Below are positions 43,179 through 51,530 of a DNA stretch of 61,315 bases, one piece after another. The translations under genes and the position numbers were made by a program. This stretch comes from DATDCV01 sp036524155 (GTDB lineage: Bacteria; Verrucomicrobiota; Verrucomicrobiia; Limisphaerales; UBA8199): assembly GCA_036524155.1 (NCBI GenBank), contig DATDCV010000326.1:1-61315 (forward strand), given 5' to 3'. The first letter of the stretch is position 1; each line of letters begins with the position of its first letter. The notes under the pieces were generated by a model. It did not search any database, was not told the origin of the DNA, and saw only the letters and a program-made list of their open reading frames with translations.

Positions 43179-45248
43179 ATGATGGATTTTTTGTCTTCCG
43201 TTTTATTGCTGAAATTCGCCCTCGGCGCTTACTGCGTCGGCATCGTCGCCAGTCTCCTCGCGCTGCGAGCCGACCGCGCCGCGAATCTGCTGGGGTTCGG
43301 CACCGCGGTGGTCGGAGGACTTTGTGGTATTGGTGCGGCTTTGGCAGCGCTCATCGCCGGTCCATCCGGCGAGGCGGCGGATTTCAAGCTGTGGAACTCG
43401 TTCGTCCCTTACGTTCAGGTTACCATCCGACTCGACGGCCTGGCCGCGTTTTTTCTGTTGATCGTTTCGATCCTTGCCGTTGCGCTTTCAATCTATTCGC
43501 TGGGATACGCGCGCGGGTTTTACGGGCGGAAGCCGGTTTCGGTGCTGGCGGCGTTCTACAACGGGTTGCTGCTGGCTACAACGTTGGTGTTTACCGCCAG
43601 CAACGCGTTTTTCTTCCTCATGGCTTGGGAAATCATGGCGCTGACGGCCTATTGCCTCGTGAGCTTCGAACACGAAAAAACCGAAACCCGCAACGCGGGC
43701 GTGATCTATTTCGTCATGTCGCACGTGGGTACGGGTTGCCTCGTTCTGGGTTTCCTGCTCTTGTTCCAGGCGGCGGGCGGCGACAGCCCGGACGCTTACT
43801 CTTTCGCGCGATTTCATCTTCTCGGCGACAGCATGTCTCCGGGGCGGAAGGACGCCGCCTTCCTGTTGTTCCTGTTTGGGTTTGGGGTCAAGGCTGGCAT
43901 CGTGCCTTTGCACGTTTGGCTGCCGGTGGCCCACCCGGTGGCGCCGAGCAACGTGTCAGCACTCCTTTCGGGGGTGCTCATCAAGACGGGCATCTATGGT
44001 CTGACACGCATCCTGTTCGATTTCCTGGGTACGCCGCCCAACTGGTGGGGTGTCACCGTGCTGACCATCGGGACGGTTTCCGCTGTCCTGGGGGTGCTTT
44101 ACGCGCTCATGGAGCATGATTTGAAGCGCTTGCTGGCTTACCACAGCATCGAGAACATTGGGATTATTCTAATGGGACTCGGCGCCTCTTTGATGTTCCT
44201 GCACACTCATCACCCGGCATTAGCAACCCTGGCGCTCATCGCCGGACTCTACCACACCATCAATCACGCGATCTTCAAAGCGCTTCTGTTCCTGGGCGCG
44301 GGCGCGGTCTTGCACTCCACCCACACGCGCAACATGGAAGAGCTCGGCGGACTGATCAAGCGCATGCCCACGACGGCGTTTTTCTTCCTGATGGGCGCCG
44401 TGGCAATCTCGGCGCTGCCGCCGCTGAATGGGTTCATCAGTGAGTGGTTGACTTACCAGTCGCTGCTCCAGGGCTTCGGCACCACCGCCAGTCTGGTGCG
44501 TCTGATGTTCCCGTTGAGCGGCGCGATGCTCGCCTTGACCGGCGCGCTGGCCGCGGCTTGTTTCGTGAAGGCTTTCGGGATCACGTTTCTGGCGCAACCG
44601 CGCAGCGACGAAGCGCGCCACGCGCGCGAGGCCTCCCCGGCGATGCTGACCGGTATGGGGTTGCTGACCGCCGCCTGCGTGTTTCTTGGCCTCTGCCCGA
44701 CTGTGTTCTTGAAACTGTTTGACCCCGTGACCCATTTGCTCGTGGGCGAACAACTCAGCGCGCGCCTGTCGCTCGGCAACGGGTTGGTGCTGGGCAACAC
44801 GCAAGCGCTCGGTGGCACCGTTTCGACGCTGGGCATCGCCCTGATGGGCGTCTGTCTGCTGCCCGTCCCGTTCGCACTTTGGCTGCTGTTTGGCCGGAGG
44901 GCGCGGGTGCGCGTCGGGCCGACGTGGGATTGTGGTTTGGAAGGTCTTACACCGCATATGGAGTACACCGCCACCGGCTTTTCCAAACCGATCCGCATGA
45001 TCTTCAAAGCGCTGTTCCGGCCCCGTCGCGAAGTGCAGCGGGAGTATGACTATTCGCCCTATTTCGCGAAAACGCTGCGGTTCGAGAGCCATATCGAAGA
45101 GGCGTTCGTCACCCGCTTATACCGGCCGCTGAACCGCGGCATCTTGCGAGTCTCTCGCCGCATGCGGGCGCTCCAGGCCGGGAGCATCCAGGCCTACCTA
45201 ATTTATATTTTCATCACCCTGCTGCTGCTGATGATGTTTGCGTTATGA
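43179..45248 (+). CDS. hyfB: Hyf-like proton/ion-pumping subunit B (NuoL/MrpA family)
   Basis: Integral membrane antiporter-like subunit, 689 aa, with about 15-17 helices. Landmarks: AWEIMALTAYCLVSFEHEKT with the Glu of the proton channel, GFGVKAGIVPLHVWLPVAHP with the channel Lys and His, GVLIKTGIYGLTRI with the second Lys, and DLKRLLAYHSIENIGIILMG. Key lysines, glutamate and histidines therefore appear intact. A long C-terminal extension (about 580-689) carries a charged loop, typical of HyfB/HycC, where it contacts neighbouring subunits. The stop overlaps the next gene by ATGA. Confidence 0.9.
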   Translation: MMDFLSSVLLLKFALGAYCVGIVASLLALRADRAANLLGFGTAVVGGLCGIGAALAALIAGPSGEAADFKLWNSFVPYVQVTIRLDGLAAFFLLIVSILAVALSIYSLGYARGFYGRKPVSVLAAFYNGLLLATTLVFTASNAFFFLMAWEIMALTAYCLVSFEHEKTETRNAGVIYFVMSHVGTGCLVLGFLLLFQAAGGDSPDAYSFARFHLLGDSMSPGRKDAAFLLFLFGFGVKAGIVPLHVWLPVAHPVAPSNVSALLSGVLIKTGIYGLTRILFDFLGTPPNWWGVTVLTIGTVSAVLGVLYALMEHDLKRLLAYHSIENIGIILMGLGASLMFLHTHHPALATLALIAGLYHTINHAIFKALLFLGAGAVLHSTHTRNMEELGGLIKRMPTTAFFFLMGAVAISALPPLNGFISEWLTYQSLLQGFGTTASLVRLMFPLSGAMLALTGALAAACFVKAFGITFLAQPRSDEARHAREASPAMLTGMGLLTAACVFLGLCPTVFLKLFDPVTHLLVGEQLSARLSLGNGLVLGNTQALGGTVSTLGIALMGVCLLPVPFALWLLFGRRARVRVGPTWDCGLEGLTPHMEYTATGFSKPIRMIFKALFRPRREVQREYDYSPYFAKTLRFESHIEEAFVTRLYRPLNRGILRVSRRMRALQAGSIQAYLIYIFITLLLLMMFAL

Positions 45249-46186
45249 TTTCCGCAACCAATATCCTTCTCCAGACGGTGTTATTGCTGGCGCTCGCGCC
45301 GTTGCTGAGCGGCTGTATCAAGAACTGGAAAGCCAAGCTGCAAAACCGGCGCGGCCCGCGGGTGTGGCAGCCCTATCTTGATCTCCTCAAGTTCCTGCGC
45401 AAGGACATGGTCATTTCGGAACATGCCTCCTGGATCTTTCGAGTCATGCCTTTCGTGTTGTTCGTCTCGACACTGCTGGCGGGCCTCATGATGCCGCTGT
45501 TGAGCGTGCGGGCCCCGTTAAGTTTATTTGGCGGTGCCTTGGCCTTCGTCGGCCTGCTCGCGCTGGGGCGCTTCTTTTTGGCGCTGGGTGGTTTGGATCC
45601 GGCAAGCGCGTTCGGCGGCATGGGCAGCAGCCGGGAAATGACCATCGCGGCCATCGCTGAGCCGGCGCTGATGCTCGCAATCTTCACCGTTGCCATCACC
45701 GCGGGCTCCACCGATCTCAGTCAAATGCTGGCGGCGGCCCAGGGCCCCACGGGAAAGCTGCTCACCCCGGCTCACGTGCTCGCGTTCGCGGCGCTGTTCA
45801 TCGTCCTGCTCGCCGAAACCGGCCGGCTCCCGGTCGATAACCCGGCAACGCACCTGGAATTGACGATGATTCATGAAGCGATGATCCTCGAATATTCCGG
45901 CCGGTATCTGGCGTTGATCGAGTGGAGCGCGTCGCTCAAACAGCTCATCCTCATGGCGCTGCTGGTTAATATTTTCTTTCCAGTGGGCATCGCCACCGCG
46001 CCGGACGCTTCCGCCCTCGGCGTCTCCCTGCTTTGGTTCGTCGGCAAGCTGCTGCTCGTGGCCGGAGCGGTGGTGCTCGTGGAAACCACCAACGCCAAAC
46101 TGCGGTTGTTTCGGGTGCCGGATCTCCTGAGCGCGGCTTTCATCCTGGCCGCGCTGGCTCTGCTGTCGACTTTCCTGTTCCAATGA
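45245..46186 (+). CDS. hyfC: Hyf-like subunit C (NuoH/HycD family)
   Basis: The 313-aa membrane arm subunit that couples the hydrophilic catalytic arm to the pumps. It has about eight helices, with the conserved loop NWKAKLQNRRGPRVWQPYLD near the N-terminus, GSSREMTIAAIAEPALML, and the family signature E-T-G-R-L-P-V-D-N-P-A-T-H-L-E-L-T. Later M-I-H-E-A-M-I-L-E-Y-S-G-R-Y-L follows. In complex I this subunit lies below the quinone chamber; in group 4 hydrogenases it binds the small subunit. No deviations were seen. ATGA overlap with the gene before, 1-bp gap to the next. Confidence 0.92.
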   Translation: MISATNILLQTVLLLALAPLLSGCIKNWKAKLQNRRGPRVWQPYLDLLKFLRKDMVISEHASWIFRVMPFVLFVSTLLAGLMMPLLSVRAPLSLFGGALAFVGLLALGRFFLALGGLDPASAFGGMGSSREMTIAAIAEPALMLAIFTVAITAGSTDLSQMLAAAQGPTGKLLTPAHVLAFAALFIVLLAETGRLPVDNPATHLELTMIHEAMILEYSGRYLALIEWSASLKQLILMALLVNIFFPVGIATAPDASALGVSLLWFVGKLLLVAGAVVLVETTNAKLRLFRVPDLLSAAFILAALALLSTFLFQ

Positions 46187-46187
46187 T

Positions 46188-46856
46188 ATGAACCAGGCAC
46201 CTTCCGAACTTGCTTCACAATGGATCACGCTTTTGGCGGCGGGGATGCTTGTCATCCAGTTGCTGCTGGTGGTGCAACGTATGCTGCTGACCAGTATCCG
46301 CCTTTTCGCGCTGCAATCGCTCCTGCTGGCTGCCATCGCCACCATCATCGCTTATTTCCACAACGCCTCGCACGTGTACTGGGTCGCGGGTCTCACCGTC
46401 GCCGGCAAGGTTCTGTTCCTCCCCTGGCTGCTCAACCGGCTGGTGCGGCGAATCCAGATCCACCAGGAAATTGAGCCGCTGCTGAACTGGACGGCCTCGA
46501 TGTTGCTGTGCGGCGCGTTCACGTTGTTGGGCTATATCGTCGCCCGGCCGTTCACTTCGCTCGAGCGCCTCGGCAACAACACCCTCGCCATCGCCATTAC
46601 CCTCCTGCTGACCGGCTTTTTCCTGATGTTCAACCGTCGCAAGGCCATCACCCAGGTCCTCGCGCTGCTCTCGGTCGAAAACGGCGTGATGCTCGCGGCC
46701 GTCGCCCTGACGACCTACGGCATGCCGTTGGTCGTTGAACTGGGGATCTTTTTTGACGTAATGGTCGCTGTCATGGTGCTGGGCATCCTGGTGTACCGCA
46801 TCCGCGAGACGTTCGCCTCCATGGACGTCAGCAAGCTCAGCCAATTGAAAGGATGA
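46188..46856 (+). CDS. hyfE: Hyf-like subunit E (NuoK-related membrane component)
   Basis: A 222-aa protein with about seven helices, the size expected for HyfE. The C-terminal half contains the NuoK-like motif region LLTGFFLMFNRRKAITQVLALLSVENGVMLAAVAL, with Glu in the membrane helix. NuoJ/K-type subunits hold part of the proton path. The very short intergenic distances on both sides and co-directional frames show it is in the same operon. The annotation is strong by synteny with hyf operons. Confidence 0.87.
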   Translation: MNQAPSELASQWITLLAAGMLVIQLLLVVQRMLLTSIRLFALQSLLLAAIATIIAYFHNASHVYWVAGLTVAGKVLFLPWLLNRLVRRIQIHQEIEPLLNWTASMLLCGAFTLLGYIVARPFTSLERLGNNTLAIAITLLLTGFFLMFNRRKAITQVLALLSVENGVMLAAVALTTYGMPLVVELGIFFDVMVAVMVLGILVYRIRETFASMDVSKLSQLKG

Positions 46857-48331
46857 CGCTCCTCGTTCCCATCCTGGTAGCCCCCGCGCTGGCGGCATTG
46901 TTATGCCTGCTGGTGCGGTCACGGCGGATCATGGAGTGGCTGAACGTGCTGGCTTTTGCCGTAACCATGGCCCTGGGCGTGAAGCTGCTGGACCGGGTGC
47001 TTGCCAGCCAGGTGGTTACCGAATGCGGCGAATTCTTCCGAGCCGATGCGCTGAGCGCGTGGATGGTGCTGCTGATCTCCGTTGTGTCCTTGAGCAGTTC
47101 GCTGTACGCCGGGCGTTACTTCCGGCGCGACCTCGCCGCCGGAGCGGTCACGCCGGGACGCGTTAAGGAGTACTTTGTTCTCACCCCGCTTTTCACGGCC
47201 GGCATGTTCCTGGTCGTACTCGCCAACAACCTCGGTGTGATGTGGTTTGCCTTGGAGGCCACCGCGCTGTCGTCGGTGCTCTTGGTCGCGCTCTATAACC
47301 GGCGGACGTCGCTCGAGGCGGCCTGGAAATACGTCATGTTGGGCAGCCTCGGATTGGCCCTGGCGTTGTGCGGGACTGTGTTCATCTACGCGGCGGCCAT
47401 CGACAAACACTCCGCCAGCCTCCCCGATTTCAACTGGTCGCACCTGATGTCGGTGGCGGGGAAACTCGATCATCACATGGTGAAGCTGGCGTTTGTTTTC
47501 GTGCTGGTCGGCTACGGCACCAAAGCGGGTCTGGCCCCGATGCACAACTGGCTTCCGGATGCACACAGCGAGGCGCCCTCTCCGACCAGCGCCATGCTAT
47601 CGGGCGTTTCGCTCAAGGTCGCGCTGTATGCGTTGCTGCGCTTTCACATCCTCACCAGCGCGTGCCTGGGCACGCCCTTCAGCCGCACCTTGCTGCTGGT
47701 TTTCGGACTTGGCTCGATGTGCCTGGCTGCGCCGTTCATCCTCGTGCAGGGCAATCTCAAACGGCTTCTGGCCTATTCGAGCCTCGAGCACATTGGCCTG
47801 ATTTGCGCCGCGATCGGGCTCAACCTGCCGTTGACCATCTTCGGCGCGCTGCTTCACATGGGTTATCACGCCCTCGCCAAACCTGTTCTTTTCTTTGCCG
47901 CCGGCAATATCCATCAGAGCTGTCACACTCTCCAGATACGCGCTATTGGCGGCGGGTTGACGCGAAGGCTGCCGCTGACGGTCGTCTGCATGGGTTTGGC
48001 CGCCGTCGCCGCAACGGGACTGCCTCCCTTCGGGCTGTTTTTCAGCGAAATGACCGTGTTCAATGGCGGGTTCAAGGGCGGGGCCGCTGGGGTGACGACC
48101 CTCATTCTGCTGGCGGTGCTCGGCTCGTTTTGCGGAATTCTTTACCAACTCAGCCGTGTGCTGCTCGGCGCCCGGAAGAAGCCAATGACGGGTGACGCCT
48201 CAACCTGGGACGGAATTCTCGCGATGGGTCTGATGCTGGGTTCGCTGTTGGTCTTCAGCCTCTGGATGCCGGTTCGGTTGCTCCAGTTGTTGCATCATGC
48301 GGCCGGCATCATTGGAGGGAACACGATTTAG
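46853..48331 (+). CDS. hyfF: Hyf-like antiporter subunit F (NuoM/N-like), copy 1
   Basis: A 492-aa membrane pump subunit. All known channel residues are visible: Glu135 (WFALEATAL), Lys159 (TSLEAAWKYVMLG), Lys224 (GYGTKAGLAPMH), His238 (PDAHSEAP) and Lys255 (VSLKVALY), with the late LKRLLAYSSLEHIGLI helix. This makes a complete proton or sodium half-channel. It overlaps hyfE by ATGA. It is followed 86 bp later by a paralogue of nearly the same length. Confidence 0.9.
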   Translation: MTLLVPILVAPALAALLCLLVRSRRIMEWLNVLAFAVTMALGVKLLDRVLASQVVTECGEFFRADALSAWMVLLISVVSLSSSLYAGRYFRRDLAAGAVTPGRVKEYFVLTPLFTAGMFLVVLANNLGVMWFALEATALSSVLLVALYNRRTSLEAAWKYVMLGSLGLALALCGTVFIYAAAIDKHSASLPDFNWSHLMSVAGKLDHHMVKLAFVFVLVGYGTKAGLAPMHNWLPDAHSEAPSPTSAMLSGVSLKVALYALLRFHILTSACLGTPFSRTLLLVFGLGSMCLAAPFILVQGNLKRLLAYSSLEHIGLICAAIGLNLPLTIFGALLHMGYHALAKPVLFFAAGNIHQSCHTLQIRAIGGGLTRRLPLTVVCMGLAAVAATGLPPFGLFFSEMTVFNGGFKGGAAGVTTLILLAVLGSFCGILYQLSRVLLGARKKPMTGDASTWDGILAMGLMLGSLLVFSLWMPVRLLQLLHHAAGIIGGNTI

Positions 48332-48417
48332 CCGCCCGGTCTGCCGGTCCCGGCGTGGAGGATTTTCAAGGTGCGAACACAAAGCATGAGTAAACAGATG
48401 AATATAAGGAGCGCGGC

Positions 48418-49890
48418 ATGGCGCTGACGCTTCTGTTATTAACCCCCCTCCTGACCGGTTTGCTCTGCCTGGCAGTTCGGGGGCGGGTGTGGTGGGAACG
48501 GCTGAACCTGTTGTGTTTCGGGGCCATTCTTGGGCTGGCGGTGTGGCTCGGCTTGGCGGTTGGCCACGAGGGCACCGTCACCGCCCTCAACGGGTTTCTG
48601 CGGGCCGACGGCCTCAGCGCCCTCGTGGTCGCACTCACCGCGTTTGTGGGCCTGGTTTGCGCGATTTACGCCGTGGGCTATTTCAGGCGCGACCTCACCG
48701 AAGGCCGGATCACTGAAAGTCAACTGCGTCATTATTACGTGCTGACGCCGCTGTTTGTCTGCGCGATGCTTCTGGCCCCCTTGGCGGATAACCTGGGCGT
48801 GATGTGGGTGGCCGTGGAAAGCACGACGCTGGCTTCTGTCCTGCTGGTGACTTTCTACAACCAAAAGACCTCGTTCGAGGCCGGCTGGAAGTACGTCATC
48901 ATCGGAAGCGTCGGCATTTCTCTGGCGCTGTTTGGGACAGTGATTACCTATTCCTCAGCCGTCGGCGTGCTGGGTGAGCATGCCAGGGAAGGAATGAGTT
49001 GGTCGGTGCTGGTCGAGATTGCCGACAAGTTCAACCCGACAGCTATGCGACTGGCATTCGTTTTGATCGTCCTCGGCTATGGCACCAAGGCGGGGTTGGC
49101 GCCGATGCATACCTGGAAGCCGGACGCCTACGCGGAAGCGCCGGTGCCCGCAGCCGCGCTGCTGGGAGCCGGTTTCATCAATTGCGCCATTTACAGCATC
49201 ATGCGGTTTGACGTGCTGGCGGAAAAATGCCTCGGCCACCAGTTTCCCAGTAACCTGCTGGTGGGATTTGGCGTGTTCTCCATCGTGCTGGCCGCGCCCT
49301 TTGTGTTGGTGCAGCGCAATTTCCGGCGGTTGCTGGCTTATTCCAGCATCGACCACGCCGGCATTATGGTTGCCGCACTCGGCTTCGGTGGAAAACTCGG
49401 CGCATTGGGTGCCGTCCTGCACATGTTGTTTCACGGAGTGACCAAGCCGCTGTTGTTCTTTTCCGCGGGCAATGTGCAGCAGGAGTTCGGCTCGCCCCAC
49501 TTCCGCAAAGTGCGCGGCGTGATCCGTGTGTTGCCCTGGACCGCCGGTTTGTTTCTGCTCGCCGCGTTTGCCGTCACCGGCACGCCGCCCTTCAGCATCT
49601 TTCAAAGTGAGTTTACCGCCCTGAGCGCCGCGCTCGCCGCCGACCGCACCATCGCGGCCGGCTTGTTCACCGCGGGCGTGGTTACCATCTTCGTCGGTTT
49701 CCTCCTGCATATGTCCAACCTGAACCTGGGCGCCCTGCCGGAACCCAGGCCCAAAGCCGCCGAGTGCCCGTGGAAGTTCTCCGCCATGTTGGCGGTGGCC
49801 GCTGTCGTTTGCCTGCTCGGTTTCTGGCTGCCGGGGCCGGTGCAGAGAATTGTCGAGCAATCCGCTCAGATCCTTGGAGGTGTGCTATGA
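48418..49890 (+). CDS. Hyf-like antiporter subunit, copy 2, lacking the second channel lysine
   Basis: A 490-aa paralogue of the preceding subunit; residue numbering aligns almost without gaps across the central region. It retains Glu134 (VAVESTTLAS), Lys158 (TSFEAGWKYVIIG) and Lys224 (GYGTKAGLAPMH). The His of PDAHSEAP is Tyr238 (PDAYAEAP), and the Lys of VSLKVALY is Asn255 (GFINCAIY), so the terminal part of the half-channel is degenerate. It takes the place of HyfD in the E. coli order but is closer to HyfF by sequence. A good ribosome-binding site (AAGGAG) precedes the ATG. ATGA overlap with the large subunit gene. Confidence 0.88.
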   Translation: MALTLLLLTPLLTGLLCLAVRGRVWWERLNLLCFGAILGLAVWLGLAVGHEGTVTALNGFLRADGLSALVVALTAFVGLVCAIYAVGYFRRDLTEGRITESQLRHYYVLTPLFVCAMLLAPLADNLGVMWVAVESTTLASVLLVTFYNQKTSFEAGWKYVIIGSVGISLALFGTVITYSSAVGVLGEHAREGMSWSVLVEIADKFNPTAMRLAFVLIVLGYGTKAGLAPMHTWKPDAYAEAPVPAAALLGAGFINCAIYSIMRFDVLAEKCLGHQFPSNLLVGFGVFSIVLAAPFVLVQRNFRRLLAYSSIDHAGIMVAALGFGGKLGALGAVLHMLFHGVTKPLLFFSAGNVQQEFGSPHFRKVRGVIRVLPWTAGLFLLAAFAVTGTPPFSIFQSEFTALSAALAADRTIAAGLFTAGVVTIFVGFLLHMSNLNLGALPEPRPKAAECPWKFSAMLAVAAVVCLLGFWLPGPVQRIVEQSAQILGGVL

Positions 49891-51482
49891 ACATTTTGCC
49901 CTCACTGCAAGCGGCCGTCGCTGATTTCAACGAGCGTTTCGGTCCGCGCATCAAGTCAATCGACGCGCCCCGACCGAACGAAGTCTATTTCGAGGCGGCG
50001 ATGGAACTCGTGCCGGGTTTTTGCGCGCAGGTTTACCGAAAATGGAACGGGCGGCTGGTCAGCCTGTTCGCGGACGACGCGCGATCGTTGGCGGGCGTGT
50101 TCCACCTTTACTATGTATTTGCCTTGGACACCGCGGCCGGGTTCCTCATTCTGCGCGTGCCGGTCTCACCCGGGCAGCCCCAGTTCGTGTCTCTGACTAA
50201 CGCTCTGCCTGCCGTTAACTGGCAGGAACGCGAGGTGCAGGATCTCTTCGGCCTGAAGCTCGAGGGCCATCCCAACCCGCGCCGGTGCGCCCTCCACGAC
50301 GATTGGCCGGAGATTTATCCCCTGCGCAAGGATTTCGATTTGCGAACGGTATTGCCCGCGTTCCAGGGTGAGCGCCATAAGTTTCGCGAGGTGGAAGGGG
50401 AGGGCGTGTTCCAGGTGCCCGTGGGACCGGTGCACGCGGGCATCATCGAGCCGGGCCATTTCTTGTTCAGTGTCGCTGGGGAACCGGTGTTATACTTGCA
50501 GATCCGGCTTTTCTACACGCACAAGGGGACGGAAAAGCTATTCGAAAACATCCCGATTGAACATGGTGTTCCCCTGGCGGAAAGCATTTCCGGCGATTCC
50601 AGTTTCGCACACGCCACGGCGTTTTGTCATGCCGTCGAGCGCGTGGCCGGCATCGACGCCCCACCGCGGGCCCGCGCGTTGCGCACGGTTTGCCTCGAAC
50701 TCGAACGGATCTACAATCACATCGCCGATATCGGCGCTATCGCCACCGATGTCGCCTTTGTAGTTGGCAACGCGCACGCAATGCGGCTTAAGGAGCGGGT
50801 GCTGCGGCTGAACGAGCAGGTTTGCGGCAACCGGTTGCTTCGCGGCATGGCATGCCTGGGGGGCGTCCGTTTTGATTGGGAGCCGGCTCAGGTCACCGCC
50901 ATCCTGCGGTTTCTGTCCGGGTTGGCGCCGGAGTTCGATTCGATGGTGGATCTCATCCGCGAATCCTCCTCGACTCGCGACCGCCTGGAGACGACCGGTA
51001 CCCTCAAGCCGGAAACAGCTCTGGATCTTGGCGTGGTCGGCATTGCCGGGCGCGCCTCGGGCTTCGACCACGATCTGCGCCGCGATTTCCCGCATGCCGG
51101 CTACGAAGAATTGCATTTCACCATCCCGGTTTACCGCGAAGGCGACGTTTTCCGCCGGATGCAGGTGCGAATCGACGAAGTGCGCCAGTCGCTCGCCATT
51201 ATCGAACAGGCGCTGGCTACGCTGCCGGAAGGCCCGATCCGCGTCAAACTGCCGCCCCTGCCGGAGAATGGCACGGCGCTCGGTTATGTGGAAGGCTGGC
51301 GGGGCGAAATCTTCCACTGGATCCGCACTGCTCCCAACAATCGACTCGCCCGCTGCAAGGTTAAGGATCCGTCGCTCCAGAATTGGCCGGCGCTGAGCGA
51401 AGCCATTCTGGGCAATATCATCCCTGATTTTCCCGTCGTGAATAAAAGTTTCAACCTGTCGTATTCCGGGACCGACCGCTAG
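49887..51482 (+). CDS. hyfG: NiFe-site-less large subunit of a Hyf/Ehr complex (fused NuoC-NuoD type)
   Basis: A 531-aa fused subunit. Residues 1-150 are a NuoC-like domain (WQEREVQDLFGLKLEGHP), and the rest is a NuoD/HyfG-like domain starting at GPVHAGIIEPGHF. In hydrogenases the Ni-Fe site needs two CxxC motifs. Here the first region is SISGDSSFAH (233-242), so the cysteines are Ser235 and Ser238; the second is NLSYSGTDR (523-531), with Ser525 and Gly528. All four ligands are missing. The protein ends exactly at the TDR, where a maturation peptide would follow. It therefore cannot bind NiFe as known hydrogenases do, and belongs with energy-converting-hydrogenase-related (Ehr) subunits. The start at 49887 overlaps the previous gene by ATGA. 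Confidence 0.9.
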   Translation: MNILPSLQAAVADFNERFGPRIKSIDAPRPNEVYFEAAMELVPGFCAQVYRKWNGRLVSLFADDARSLAGVFHLYYVFALDTAAGFLILRVPVSPGQPQFVSLTNALPAVNWQEREVQDLFGLKLEGHPNPRRCALHDDWPEIYPLRKDFDLRTVLPAFQGERHKFREVEGEGVFQVPVGPVHAGIIEPGHFLFSVAGEPVLYLQIRLFYTHKGTEKLFENIPIEHGVPLAESISGDSSFAHATAFCHAVERVAGIDAPPRARALRTVCLELERIYNHIADIGAIATDVAFVVGNAHAMRLKERVLRLNEQVCGNRLLRGMACLGGVRFDWEPAQVTAILRFLSGLAPEFDSMVDLIRESSSTRDRLETTGTLKPETALDLGVVGIAGRASGFDHDLRRDFPHAGYEELHFTIPVYREGDVFRRMQVRIDEVRQSLAIIEQALATLPEGPIRVKLPPLPENGTALGYVEGWRGEIFHWIRTAPNNRLARCKVKDPSLQNWPALSEAILGNIIPDFPVVNKSFNLSYSGTDR

Positions 51483-51530
51483 CGCGAGCCGGCTATGGGC
51501 GAACATCGATAACGACGAACTTTAAAAGCT

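Noticed and set aside
44220..45092. Long antisense open frame inside the HyfB gene
   Set aside because: His/Gln/Arg/Glu-rich shadow of a hydrophobic protein; the sense strand encodes a clear pump subunit.
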